From PVC group bacterium (lineage in GTDB: Bacteria > Verrucomicrobiota > Kiritimatiellia > SS1-B-03-39 > PXDE01): DNA of 7,150 bases. Below are positions 1 to 5,708 of this stretch, piece by piece; position 1 is the first letter of the stretch; each line of letters opens with the position of its first letter. The position numbers and the translations under genes are program-made. The notes under the pieces are model-generated. The model saw only the letters and a list, made by a program, of their open reading frames with translations. It did no database searches and was not told where the DNA came from. The stretch spans positions 1 to 7,150 of the forward strand of contig PXDE01000070.1 in the NCBI GenBank assembly GCA_003566475.1. The letters are read 5' to 3'.

Positions 1-1
1 C

Positions 2-349
2 GTGCCGGCGCCCGCCCCGCCGTCGGGGCGGCCCGACCGCCTTCCGCCCGAGGCCGCGCCCCTGGACGCCCCGGCCCCCCGACCCGCCGACCCGCCTCCT
101 CCTCCGCCATCTCCGACGCCGTCCCCGGCCCCGGCCGAGGTGGTCTGGCCCCGGATCACCCTTCAGGGGGTGGCGGTCGGCGAGAGCGCGGAGGCGAGCT
201 GGGCCTTCCTCAATCAGATCCTGGTCCCGGTGGGGGGATCGGTGCAGGGGGTGCGCCTGGCCGAGGTCCGGGAGGGGTCGGCCCGGCTGGAGTACCGAGG
301 GGAGGAGCGCTGGCTGCTCCGGGGCGAGACCGTGGGCGGCCGCCCCTGA
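2..349 (+). CDS. GspB-like periplasmic secretion/pilus protein, C-terminal part (5' truncated by window)
   Basis: The reading frame is open at the left edge, so only the last ~115 residues are visible and the true start lies outside the window. Residues ~1-45 are an extreme Pro/Ala-rich linker. The final ~65 residues form a compact domain beginning at WPRITLQGVAVGES, followed by FLNQILVPVGGSVQGVRLAEV and LEYRGEERWLL. This pattern (small beta-rich domain, asparagine before a 'V.VG' turn, 'V.L.EVRE...L.Y.G' end) resembles the periplasmic C-terminal domain of GspB/PulB and, more loosely, PilP. In those families the domain sits in the periplasm behind a Pro-rich spacer and contacts the secretin or its assembly partners. 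The nearby assembly ATPase and platform genes support a role in the same envelope machine. No membrane anchor can be seen because the N-terminus is missing. PilP or another HR-domain protein is the main alternative. Confidence 0.6.
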   Translation: MPAPAPPSGRPDRLPPEAAPLDAPAPRPADPPPPPPSPTPSPAPAEVVWPRITLQGVAVGESAEASWAFLNQILVPVGGSVQGVRLAEVREGSARLEYRGEERWLLRGETVGGRP

Positions 350-362
350 TCCGGATGCGGAC

Positions 363-392
363 GGGGACGGTCAGCCGGTCCGGCCCGTCCCC
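363..392. terminator. Possible hairpin between convergent genes
   Basis: A perfect 8-bp stem, GGGGACGG (363-370) with CCGTCCCC (385-392), has a 14-nt loop that itself contains short GCCGG/CCGGC complementarity. It lies where the GspB-like gene (ending 349) and the minus-strand gene (stop at 371-373) converge, a usual place for a shared terminator. There is no T-tract on either side, so intrinsic termination would be weak, and in GC-rich DNA such stems also arise by chance. Confidence 0.25.
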
Positions 393-1231
393 TGCTTGCG
401 GACGGTGGCCATGGCCTCGTCGAAATCGTCGGGACGGACCAGGAAGAAATGGCACCGGCGGTCCAGAAGCCGGGGCAGCCGGGACTGGGCGAGCTGATCG
501 CAGGGGTTGAGCGTGGCCACCATGACGTCCTCGTCGGTCATGAGGTCGAAGGGCAGAGCCCGGAAGGCCACGCACTGGTCGGGGTCGAGCAGGGAGGTGG
601 CGGCCCGGCTGATCTCGAACTGGCGGAAGGCGATGAGGGGAATGCGGACCTGGCGGATGATCTCCTGGAGGGCGGCCTCCAGCAGGGCCTGGTCGCGCCG
701 GGCCAGCACGTGGAGGACCGAACTGGCCCGCTCGTGGGTGAGGAGGGCCTGGCGGTGAAGCTGGTGGAGCACCTCGGCGTAGGCCTCGCGACCCAGCACG
801 TCGTGCTGATGGAGGAGCCAGGCCAGCTCCAGCTCCCGGGAGAGATCGGCCACGTTGGCCTGGAGCAGGGACAGGCTGAGGGGGGTGAACGATTCCGACT
901 CGGCGAGCAGGGCCTCGAGCTGGTGGGCGGCCTCCAGGGCGACCACGTTGTCGCTGTAGTGGTCGCGGAGAATCTCGGACAGGCCCTGGGCGGCCTCGGT
1001 GTCCTGGGCCTGCAGGGCGGCCTCGGCGAAGCGGAGAATGTACTCGGTGGTCCGCACCTGGTCGCCCAGCGAACGGTAGACCCCGAGCAGCACCCCGAGG
1101 GCGAGCCGGTCGTGGGGCCGGACCTGCACGATCTGCTCCACCTCCTCCAGGAGCCGCTGGATCTGCTCCGGGTCGGTGGTGGCCGCCGTGGAGTCCGGGG
1201 GGGCGGTGGGGGGGGGCGATGCCTCGCTCAT
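371..1231 (-). CDS. Helical-repeat protein with a stand-alone GspE N-terminal (MshEN-like) domain
   Basis: This 286-residue soluble protein has no signal peptide or membrane segment. Residues 1-20 are Pro/Ser/Thr-rich. Residues ~20-110 are amphipathic helices of TPR character (for example RPHDRLALGVLLGVYRSLGD, then EAAQGLSEILRDHYSDNVVA). Residues ~130-278 look like the N-terminal domain of GspE/PilB ATPases: a paired-helix region (LLHQHDVLGREAYAEVL; QALLTHERASSVLHVLARRD), then IPLIAFRQFEISRAATSLL, CVAFRALPF, DVMVATLNPCD and a final DDFDEAM helix. These match in order the 'P.v.L....d......l......R....lPl......l.vA..dP' pattern of that family. No Walker motifs or ATPase domain follow. It is divergent from the PilB-like gene and likely works with that machine, perhaps as a regulator or adaptor of ATPase docking. 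That role is inferred. The start ATG at 1229-1231 has no clear Shine-Dalgarno sequence. The opposite-strand frame here gives low-complexity Gly-rich protein and is a shadow. Confidence 0.75.
   Translation of the reverse strand: MSEASPPPTAPPDSTAATTDPEQIQRLLEEVEQIVQVRPHDRLALGVLLGVYRSLGDQVRTTEYILRFAEAALQAQDTEAAQGLSEILRDHYSDNVVALEAAHQLEALLAESESFTPLSLSLLQANVADLSRELELAWLLHQHDVLGREAYAEVLHQLHRQALLTHERASSVLHVLARRDQALLEAALQEIIRQVRIPLIAFRQFEISRAATSLLDPDQCVAFRALPFDLMTDEDVMVATLNPCDQLAQSRLPRLLDRRCHFFLVRPDDFDEAMATVRKQGTGRTG
1204..1220. repeat. Left arm of a poly-G/poly-C inverted repeat flanking the divergent promoter
   Basis: The sequence CGGT-G9-CGAT lies inside the 5' end of the minus-strand gene. It is the reverse complement of ATCG-C8-ACCG at 1336-1351, except for one base in the homopolymer length. 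The arms flank the shared divergent intergenic region and both start codons. In each gene the tract encodes a short proline run (SPPPT and APPT), so coding bias could produce the match. Confidence 0.45.
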
Positions 1232-1282
1232 AGGCGGTCAGAATGCATGAATCGTGCCGGGACGTCGAGTTGAAGCTTGGAC

Positions 1283-1298
1283 TGGCACCCGGTTTGCT
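1283..1298 (+). promoter_or_regulatory. Sigma-54 (RpoN) -24/-12 promoter for the assembly operon
   Basis: TGGCACCCGGTTTGCT fits the sigma-54 consensus TGGCAC-N5-TTGCW. The invariant GG (1284-1285) and GC (1296-1297) are separated by exactly 10 bases. Transcription should begin about 12 bases past the GC, near 1309. That gives a leader of about 24 nt to the ATG at 1333 and excludes the upstream in-frame ATG at 1243 as the start of this transcript. The ATPase, platform and regulator genes that follow are closely packed and probably transcribed together from here. Such promoters need an AAA+ enhancer-binding protein. Upstream activator sites would have to lie within the divergent minus-strand gene, and I could not identify any. 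Confidence 0.85.
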
Positions 1299-1332
1299 TA
1301 TCGACTACCATGCAGCCGTGGACTCCAGCCTT

Positions 1333-3066
1333 ATGATCGCCCCCCCCACCGGCCTGGCCGGCGGCAGCGTCTCCCAGCGGGTGGCGGAGATCCTGCTCCG
1401 CCGCCAGTGGGTGGCCATGGACGAGATGCAGCGCGCCCTCGACCATGCCACCGAGACCAACGAGCGGATCGGCCGGGTGCTGGTGGACCGGGGGCTGGCC
1501 ACCGACGCGCAGGTCGCCCTGGCCTTCGGGGAGTTCCTTCGGCTTCCCGTGATCCAGCTCAGCCGGTTCACCCCGGATCCGGTTCTGGTGGACACCATCT
1601 CCGGGGATCTGCGGTCGAAGCACGCCCTTCTGCCCATCGCCCGGACCGGCCAGACCCTGGTGGTGGCGGTGGGCGATCCCCTCGATGTGGACGGCCTGGA
1701 GGAGCTGCGCTCCAGCTCCGGCCTCGAGGTGGTCCCGGTGGTCGCCCCCGAGCGCGAGGTCCAGGAGGCTCTCCAGCGGTTCTCCCAGTACGCCTCGGAG
1801 GGGCTGGAGGACATCCTCAAGGACGTGGAGGAGGGCGACGTCGAGGTCAGTTCCGGGCCGGTGGCCGAACTGGCCCTGGAGGAGATGCTGGAGAGCGCCG
1901 AGGAGGCGCCGGTCATCCGGATCGTCAACTCCATCATGATCGAGGCCATCCGCCGCCGGGCCAGCGATATCCACCTCGAGCCCATGGAGAAGACCCTGCG
2001 GCTCCGGTACCGGATCGACGGCGTGCTCCACGAGAACCCGAGCCCGCCCCGGTCGCTGCTCGCCGCCATGGTCTCGCGCATCAAGATCCTGGCCAACCTC
2101 GACATCGCCGAGCGGAGGGTGCCCCAGGACGGCCGGTTCAAGATCCGGGCCCTCGGCAAGGAATGCGACATCCGGGTCAGCATCCTTCCCGTGGTCCACG
2201 GGGAGAAGGTGGTGATGCGCGTGCTCGACCAGAGCAACCTCGCCCCCAACCTCGAGGCGCTGGGCCTGGAGCCGACGGCCTACCGGAAGATCGAGTTCGC
2301 CATCGGGCAGCCCCATGGGATGCTGCTCGTCACCGGTCCCACCGGGAGCGGGAAGACCACCACCCTGTACTCCGCCCTTCAGGAGATCAACCGGCCGGGG
2401 GTCAACATCATCACCGTGGAGGATCCCGTCGAGTACCAGCTCCGGGGCATCAACCAGGTCCAGGTCCTGGCCGATGTCGGCCTCACCTTCGCGTCCGGCC
2501 TGCGGTCCATCCTCCGCCAGGATCCGGACATCGTGATGGTGGGGGAGATCCGGGACGGCGAGACCGCGTCCATCGCGGTCCAGGCCGCCCTCACCGGCCA
2601 CCTCGTGCTGAGCACCCTGCACACCAACGACGCGCCGGGGGCCATCACCCGCCTGGGCTACATGGGCATCGAGCCCTTTCTCATCTCGTCCTCCGTGCTC
2701 ATGGCCCAGGCCCAGCGGCTGCTCCGGAAGCTCTGCCCCTCCTGCAAGCGGGAGATCCGCGTCGCCGAGGACCAGCTCCGGGCGAATCACATCGACCCCG
2801 CCGCCCTGGCCGACGTCCGCCTGTTCGGTCCCCGGGGCTGCGCCAAGTGCAACAACACCGGCTACCTGGGCCGGAACGCCCTCATGGAGATCCTGCTCAT
2901 GAGCGACCGGATCCGCGAGATGATCCTGGCCCGGGCCGACGCGGCGCAGATCCGCGCCCAGGCCATCACCGAGGGCATGGCCACCCTGCGCGACGCCGGC
3001 CTGGGCCGCCTGCGCGACGGGGTCACCAGCCTCGAGGAAGTGCTTCGGGTGACCGGAGCCGAATAA
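1333..3066 (+). CDS. GspE/PilB-family assembly ATPase
   Basis: This is the cytoplasmic hexameric ATPase that drives polymerisation of pilin-like subunits (577 residues from this start). Residues ~1-150 form an MshEN/T2SSE N-domain. Residues ~190-577 are the RecA-like secretion ATPase, with ASDIHLEP and RYRIDG early in the domain, Walker A GPTGSGKTTT (K341), the Asp box TVEDPVEYQ, a Walker B region ending GEIRD (E405), and the His box STLHTNDA. A tetracysteine zinc site is formed by CPSC (C468, C471) and CAKC (C503, C506), as in PilB/GspE and unlike PilT. The frame stays open upstream to an ATG at 1243, but that lies upstream of the sigma-54 promoter. I therefore prefer ATG 1333; GTG 1318 is possible, and neither has a good Shine-Dalgarno sequence. 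It leads an operon with the platform protein 14 bp downstream. PilB, GspE and MshE cannot be told apart from this window. Confidence 0.93.
   Translation: MIAPPTGLAGGSVSQRVAEILLRRQWVAMDEMQRALDHATETNERIGRVLVDRGLATDAQVALAFGEFLRLPVIQLSRFTPDPVLVDTISGDLRSKHALLPIARTGQTLVVAVGDPLDVDGLEELRSSSGLEVVPVVAPEREVQEALQRFSQYASEGLEDILKDVEEGDVEVSSGPVAELALEEMLESAEEAPVIRIVNSIMIEAIRRRASDIHLEPMEKTLRLRYRIDGVLHENPSPPRSLLAAMVSRIKILANLDIAERRVPQDGRFKIRALGKECDIRVSILPVVHGEKVVMRVLDQSNLAPNLEALGLEPTAYRKIEFAIGQPHGMLLVTGPTGSGKTTTLYSALQEINRPGVNIITVEDPVEYQLRGINQVQVLADVGLTFASGLRSILRQDPDIVMVGEIRDGETASIAVQAALTGHLVLSTLHTNDAPGAITRLGYMGIEPFLISSSVLMAQAQRLLRKLCPSCKREIRVAEDQLRANHIDPAALADVRLFGPRGCAKCNNTGYLGRNALMEILLMSDRIREMILARADAAQIRAQAITEGMATLRDAGLGRLRDGVTSLEEVLRVTGAE
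1336..1351. repeat. Right arm of the poly-G/poly-C inverted repeat
   Basis: ATCG-C8-ACCG begins directly after the chosen ATG of the PilB-like gene. It mirrors the arm at 1204-1220 with one homopolymer base fewer. A C8 run just inside a start codon is a plausible slippage site: gain or loss of one base would frameshift the ATPase. Confidence 0.45.
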
Positions 3067-3080
3067 CCTGGAGAACCGCC

Positions 3081-4208
3081 ATGGATACCTACCTCCGACC
3101 CGACGAAGCCGCCGCCGCCGCCTCCGCCCGCCGCCCGCGCAAGAAGCGAGGGCCCGTGCGCGGGGCCAAGCGGATCCGGCTCAAGGAGCTTCCCGCCTTC
3201 TCCCGCCAGCTCGCCGCCCTCTACCGGTCCGGCATCCCCGTGGTGCAGTCCCTGGCCGCCGCCATGGACCAGACCACCGACGTCAACTTCAAGCGGGTGC
3301 TCGCGGAGATCCGCAGACGGGTGGAGGGCGGGGCCACCCTCTCCGCCGCCCTCGCCCACTACCCCGAGGTCTTCGGCGACCTCTATGTGAACATGATGGA
3401 GGCGGCCGAGGCCAGCGGCCAGCTCGCGGAGGTGCTGGCCCGGGTGGCCGAGCACCTCGAGGCCCAGGTCAAGCTGCGCAACAAGGTCCGCTCCGCCCTC
3501 ATGTACCCGATCATGGTCACCGTGGTCTGCTTCCTCATCACCACCGGGATCCTCATCTTCATCGTCCCGGTGTTCGAGGAGATCTACCTCGACTGGGACG
3601 CCGACCTCCCCGGCCCCACCCAGTTCCTGGTCGCCCTCAGCAACCTGGTCCGAAACCAGGCCCTCTGGGTGATCGCCTTCCTCATCGCCTTCGGGGTGGG
3701 GCTCCGCTATTACGTGCGCACCGACGCGGGCGGCATGGTCTGGGACCGGCTGCGCCTCAGGTTCCCCATCTTCGGGGATCTCATCACCAAGGTGTCCATG
3801 GCCCGGTTCGCCTCCACCTTCGCCCAGCTCATCCGGGCCGGGGTGCCCATCCTCCAGGCCATGGACATCACCGCCCACTCCCTCCAGAACCGGTCCCTCG
3901 CCGTCACCGTCCGCAAGGCCCGCGACGCGGTGGAGCGCGGGGAGCCCATGTCCGAGACCCTCTCGGCCGACGCCCGCTACCCCCGCATGCTCGTCCATAT
4001 GCTGAGCGCCGGCGAGCGCAGCGGCACCGTGGACGAGATGTTCGACAATATCGCCGCCCTCTACGAGGACGAGGTCGCCAACACTCTGGCCGGCCTCACC
4101 TCCCTCATCGAACCCCTGCTCATTGTGTTCCTGGGCGTGGTGGTGGGCGGCATCGTGGTCTGCCTGTTCCTCCCCATCTTCAAGATGCACGAGATCATCG
4201 CCATCTGA
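3081..4208 (+). CDS. GspF/PilC-family inner-membrane platform protein
   Basis: This 375-residue polytopic protein couples the assembly ATPase to pilin polymerisation in the inner membrane. Two T2SSF domains are visible. The first (residues ~36-140) begins LKELPAFSRQLAALYRSGIP and contains MMEAAEASGQLAEVL. The second (~236-340) begins KVSMARFASTFAQLIRAGVP and contains MLSAGERSGTVDEM. The paired 'F...L..L...G.P' and 'E.sG.l.e.l' signatures are diagnostic. Membrane segments lie at about 142-165, 193-212 and 341-367. The N-terminus is unusual: a 30-residue Ala/Arg/Lys-rich tail replaces the folded segment that normally precedes the first domain. The ATG at 3081 has a GGAG Shine-Dalgarno sequence at 3070-3073. 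The gene follows the ATPase by 14 bp and runs 4 bp short of the regulator gene, so it is clearly operonic. The long open frame upstream of 3081 is a shadow of the ATPase gene. Confidence 0.93.
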   Translation: MDTYLRPDEAAAAASARRPRKKRGPVRGAKRIRLKELPAFSRQLAALYRSGIPVVQSLAAAMDQTTDVNFKRVLAEIRRRVEGGATLSAALAHYPEVFGDLYVNMMEAAEASGQLAEVLARVAEHLEAQVKLRNKVRSALMYPIMVTVVCFLITTGILIFIVPVFEEIYLDWDADLPGPTQFLVALSNLVRNQALWVIAFLIAFGVGLRYYVRTDAGGMVWDRLRLRFPIFGDLITKVSMARFASTFAQLIRAGVPILQAMDITAHSLQNRSLAVTVRKARDAVERGEPMSETLSADARYPRMLVHMLSAGERSGTVDEMFDNIAALYEDEVANTLAGLTSLIEPLLIVFLGVVVGGIVVCLFLPIFKMHEIIAI

Positions 4209-4212
4209 CCCC

Positions 4213-5526
4213 ATGGCCACCATCCTCCTCATCGACGACGAGGCCGCCGTGGTCACCGTCCTCGGCAAACTCCTGCGATCCCGCGGCCACGAGGTGCTCG
4301 ACACCACGGACATCGACCAGGCCGCCGCCTGGGCGGCCGAGCCCCGGGTCCAGGTGGTGCTCACCGATGTCCGCATGGGCGAGGTCAACGGGATCGACCT
4401 CATGATCCGGTTCCGCCAGGCCCGGCCGGACCTTCCCGTGCTGCTCATGAGCGGGGAGCCCAGCGTGGAGATCGCGGTGCAGGCGGCCCGGGCCGGCGCC
4501 TTCGATTTCCTCGTCAAGCCCCTCAAGCTCGATTTCCTCGACCGGGCGATCCGGGAGGCGGTGGGCCAGGGCGGCGACGGGGGAGGGGGGCTGGCCCCGG
4601 TGGTGCCCGCCGAGTTCCCCCGGCGGCATGGGCTGGTCGGGTCCGCCCCGGCCTTTCTCCATGCCGTGGACCAGGCCGAGCGCCTGGCCCTGGCCGACGT
4701 CCCGGTGCTCATCCGCTCCGAGGCCGGGGCGGGCGCCGGGGCCATGGCCGACCTGGTCCATCGCCTGTCCCGGGTCTCCGACCGGCCCTTCGCGGTCGCC
4801 CATGGCGAGGACCGGGGCGAGTCCGAGCTCGAGGACCTCTTGTTCGCCCCCCGCACCGGCTGGCTGTCCGGATCGCCCCCGGGCACCCTCTATCTGGCCG
4901 GGCTCCAGGAGTTCGCTCCCGGGCTTCAGGAGCGCATCCGCCAGGTGCTCGCCCCGGAAAGCGCCAGCGACGCCGCCGGACCCCGGGTCCGTCTCATCGC
5001 CTCCATCCGGATCACCGGCGACGGGGATGTGGAGCGGATCGCCAACTCCCAGCTCCTGAACATGCTGGGCGCCTTCGCCTTCGATGTCCCCCCCCTGCGC
5101 TCCCGCGTCCAGGATATCGTCCCCCTGTTCGTCGAGAACCTGGTCCGCAAGGAGGACGCGCCCGCGCCGGTCACCGTCGAGACGGAAGCCCGGGCCATGC
5201 TGGAACGGTATTTCTGGCCGGGAAACCTCACCGAATTGCGCGAGGTGGCCGAAGCCGTCCAGCTCCCCGGCGACCGGGTGGTCGGCGCCGCTACCCTCCG
5301 GGATCTGCTCCCGGAGCCCGAGCCCGGCGGGTCGGAGTTCGCCCCCGTCCCCACCGCCCGGTCCGCCTCCGTGCACGGACAGAGCCTCGAGCGGTTCCTG
5401 CGCCAGAAGGAGCTGCAGGATCTGGACCGGTTTCTCCGAATCCCCTACGACACCTCGGCGGACTTCGACCGCCGGATCCGAGAGATCCTGGCCCGGCTCC
5501 GCGACCGCATGGCCGTCAGTCCCTAA
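4213..5526 (+). CDS. Response regulator with degenerate NtrC-like AAA+ module, no DNA-binding domain seen
   Basis: This protein has 437 residues. Residues 1-118 are an intact receiver: acidic pair D8/D9, phospho-acceptor D52 in LTDVRM, S80, and K102 in LVKPL. After a Gly-rich linker (120-136), residues ~139-390 follow the layout of a sigma-54 activator domain: HGLVGSAPAF, VPVLIRSEAG, RPFAVAHG, SELEDLLF, GTLYLAGLQEF, RVRLIASI, VPPLRSRVQDIVPLF and YFWPGNLTELREVAE. The working parts are lost. Walker A GESGTGKE is replaced by SEAGAGAGA (no Lys), the Walker B Asp-Glu by Ala-Gly (229-230), and GAFTGA by a TGWLSG-type segment (215-220). The C-terminal tail is helical (SLERFLRQKELQDLDRF) with no Fis-type helix-turn-helix. 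It therefore should not hydrolyse ATP, contact sigma-54 or bind DNA in the standard way. It starts 4 bp after the platform gene stop without its own Shine-Dalgarno, so translation is probably coupled. A phospho-dependent protein-protein regulator of the pilus machine or of a true activator is an inference. Confidence 0.85.
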   Translation: MATILLIDDEAAVVTVLGKLLRSRGHEVLDTTDIDQAAAWAAEPRVQVVLTDVRMGEVNGIDLMIRFRQARPDLPVLLMSGEPSVEIAVQAARAGAFDFLVKPLKLDFLDRAIREAVGQGGDGGGGLAPVVPAEFPRRHGLVGSAPAFLHAVDQAERLALADVPVLIRSEAGAGAGAMADLVHRLSRVSDRPFAVAHGEDRGESELEDLLFAPRTGWLSGSPPGTLYLAGLQEFAPGLQERIRQVLAPESASDAAGPRVRLIASIRITGDGDVERIANSQLLNMLGAFAFDVPPLRSRVQDIVPLFVENLVRKEDAPAPVTVETEARAMLERYFWPGNLTELREVAEAVQLPGDRVVGAATLRDLLPEPEPGGSEFAPVPTARSASVHGQSLERFLRQKELQDLDRFLRIPYDTSADFDRRIREILARLRDRMAVSP

Positions 5527-5528
5527 CC

Positions 5529-5547
5529 AACGGGTTTTTCACCCGTT
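5529..5547 (+). terminator. Candidate operon terminator hairpin
   Basis: AACGGGT (5529-5535) pairs perfectly with ACCCGTT (5541-5547) across a TTTTC loop, two bases after the regulator stop codon. Only a short TTTTC follows the stem, so termination may be partial. Its 3' arm is shared with an alternative hairpin (5544-5567). Confidence 0.5.
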
Positions 5548-5567
5548 TTCGCAAAAGTGAGAAAACG
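5544..5567 (+). repeat. Overlapping alternative hairpin
   Basis: CGTTTTC (5544-5550) pairs perfectly with GAAAACG (5561-5567) around a 10-nt loop. It competes with the hairpin at 5529-5547 for bases 5544-5547, so the two stems cannot both form. No long T-tract follows. Confidence 0.4.
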
Positions 5568-5603
5568 CCCCCCCCGAAACGGCCACCCCAGCCCCGAATA
5601 TTT

Positions 5604-5619
5604 CCGCTAAACATAGCGG
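5604..5619. promoter_or_regulatory. Inverted repeat just upstream of the pilin promoter
   Basis: CCGCTA (5604-5609) and TAGCGG (5614-5619) form a perfect dyad with an AACA centre in a locally AT-richer stretch. The dyad centre lies about 45 bases before the predicted transcription start. This is closer than usual for a sigma-54 enhancer but suitable for an operator. A short transcript hairpin is the alternative reading. Confidence 0.4.
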
Positions 5620-5629
5620 GGGCCCACAT

Positions 5630-5645
5630 TGGCATGAAGTTTGCT
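5630..5645 (+). promoter_or_regulatory. Sigma-54 (RpoN) -24/-12 promoter for the pilin gene
   Basis: TGGCATGAAGTTTGCT matches the sigma-54 consensus, with GG (5631-5632) and GC (5643-5644) exactly 10 bases apart. The start of transcription is expected near 5656, giving a leader of about 50 nt. TGCTATACT (5642-5650) overlaps it and resembles an extended -10 element of the housekeeping sigma factor, which would start transcription at almost the same place; no -35 element is evident. The same promoter type precedes the assembly ATPase, which points to joint control. Pilin genes are classic sigma-54 targets in other bacteria (PilSR systems). Confidence 0.87.
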
Positions 5646-5663
5646 ATACTGAGTGTGCAGTAT

Positions 5664-5701
5664 CGGGAATCCATCCCGGGCTGTGGTTTAAACCCTAGGA
5701 G
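5664..5701 (+). promoter_or_regulatory. Structured pilin mRNA leader and ribosome binding site
   Basis: The leader holds a 5-bp hairpin CGGGA/TCCCG (5664-5668 with 5674-5678), a 10-bp perfect palindrome GGTTTAAACC (5685-5694), and the Shine-Dalgarno AGGAG (5697-5701) seven bases before the ATG at 5709. This Shine-Dalgarno fixes the start codon; the earlier in-frame ATG at 5634 lies inside the promoter. Confidence 0.6.
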
Positions 5702-5708
5702 ACATCAG

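Noticed and set aside
449..1273. 274-codon + strand frame opposite the MshEN-like gene
   Set aside because: It is Gly/Leu/Val-rich low complexity without recognisable domains, whereas the minus-strand protein has coherent domain structure.
1243..1332. Upstream in-frame extension of the ATPase from ATG 1243
   Set aside because: It would place the start upstream of a consensus sigma-54 promoter, and its 30 residues do not resemble the family N-terminus. A separate upstream promoter could still use it.
1228..2790. 520-codon open frame on the minus strand
   Set aside because: It is antisense to the ATPase gene, has His/Gly/Asp-rich low-complexity composition and no domain. It is a GC-driven shadow.
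2862..4886. 674-codon open frame on the minus strand
   Set aside because: It is antisense to the platform and regulator genes, with repetitive Gly/Glu/His composition typical of shadows of GC-rich genes.
5634..5708. Upstream in-frame extension of the pilin from ATG 5634
   Set aside because: The ATG lies within the -24/-12 promoter. ATG 5709 has an AGGAG site and gives a canonical short prepilin leader.
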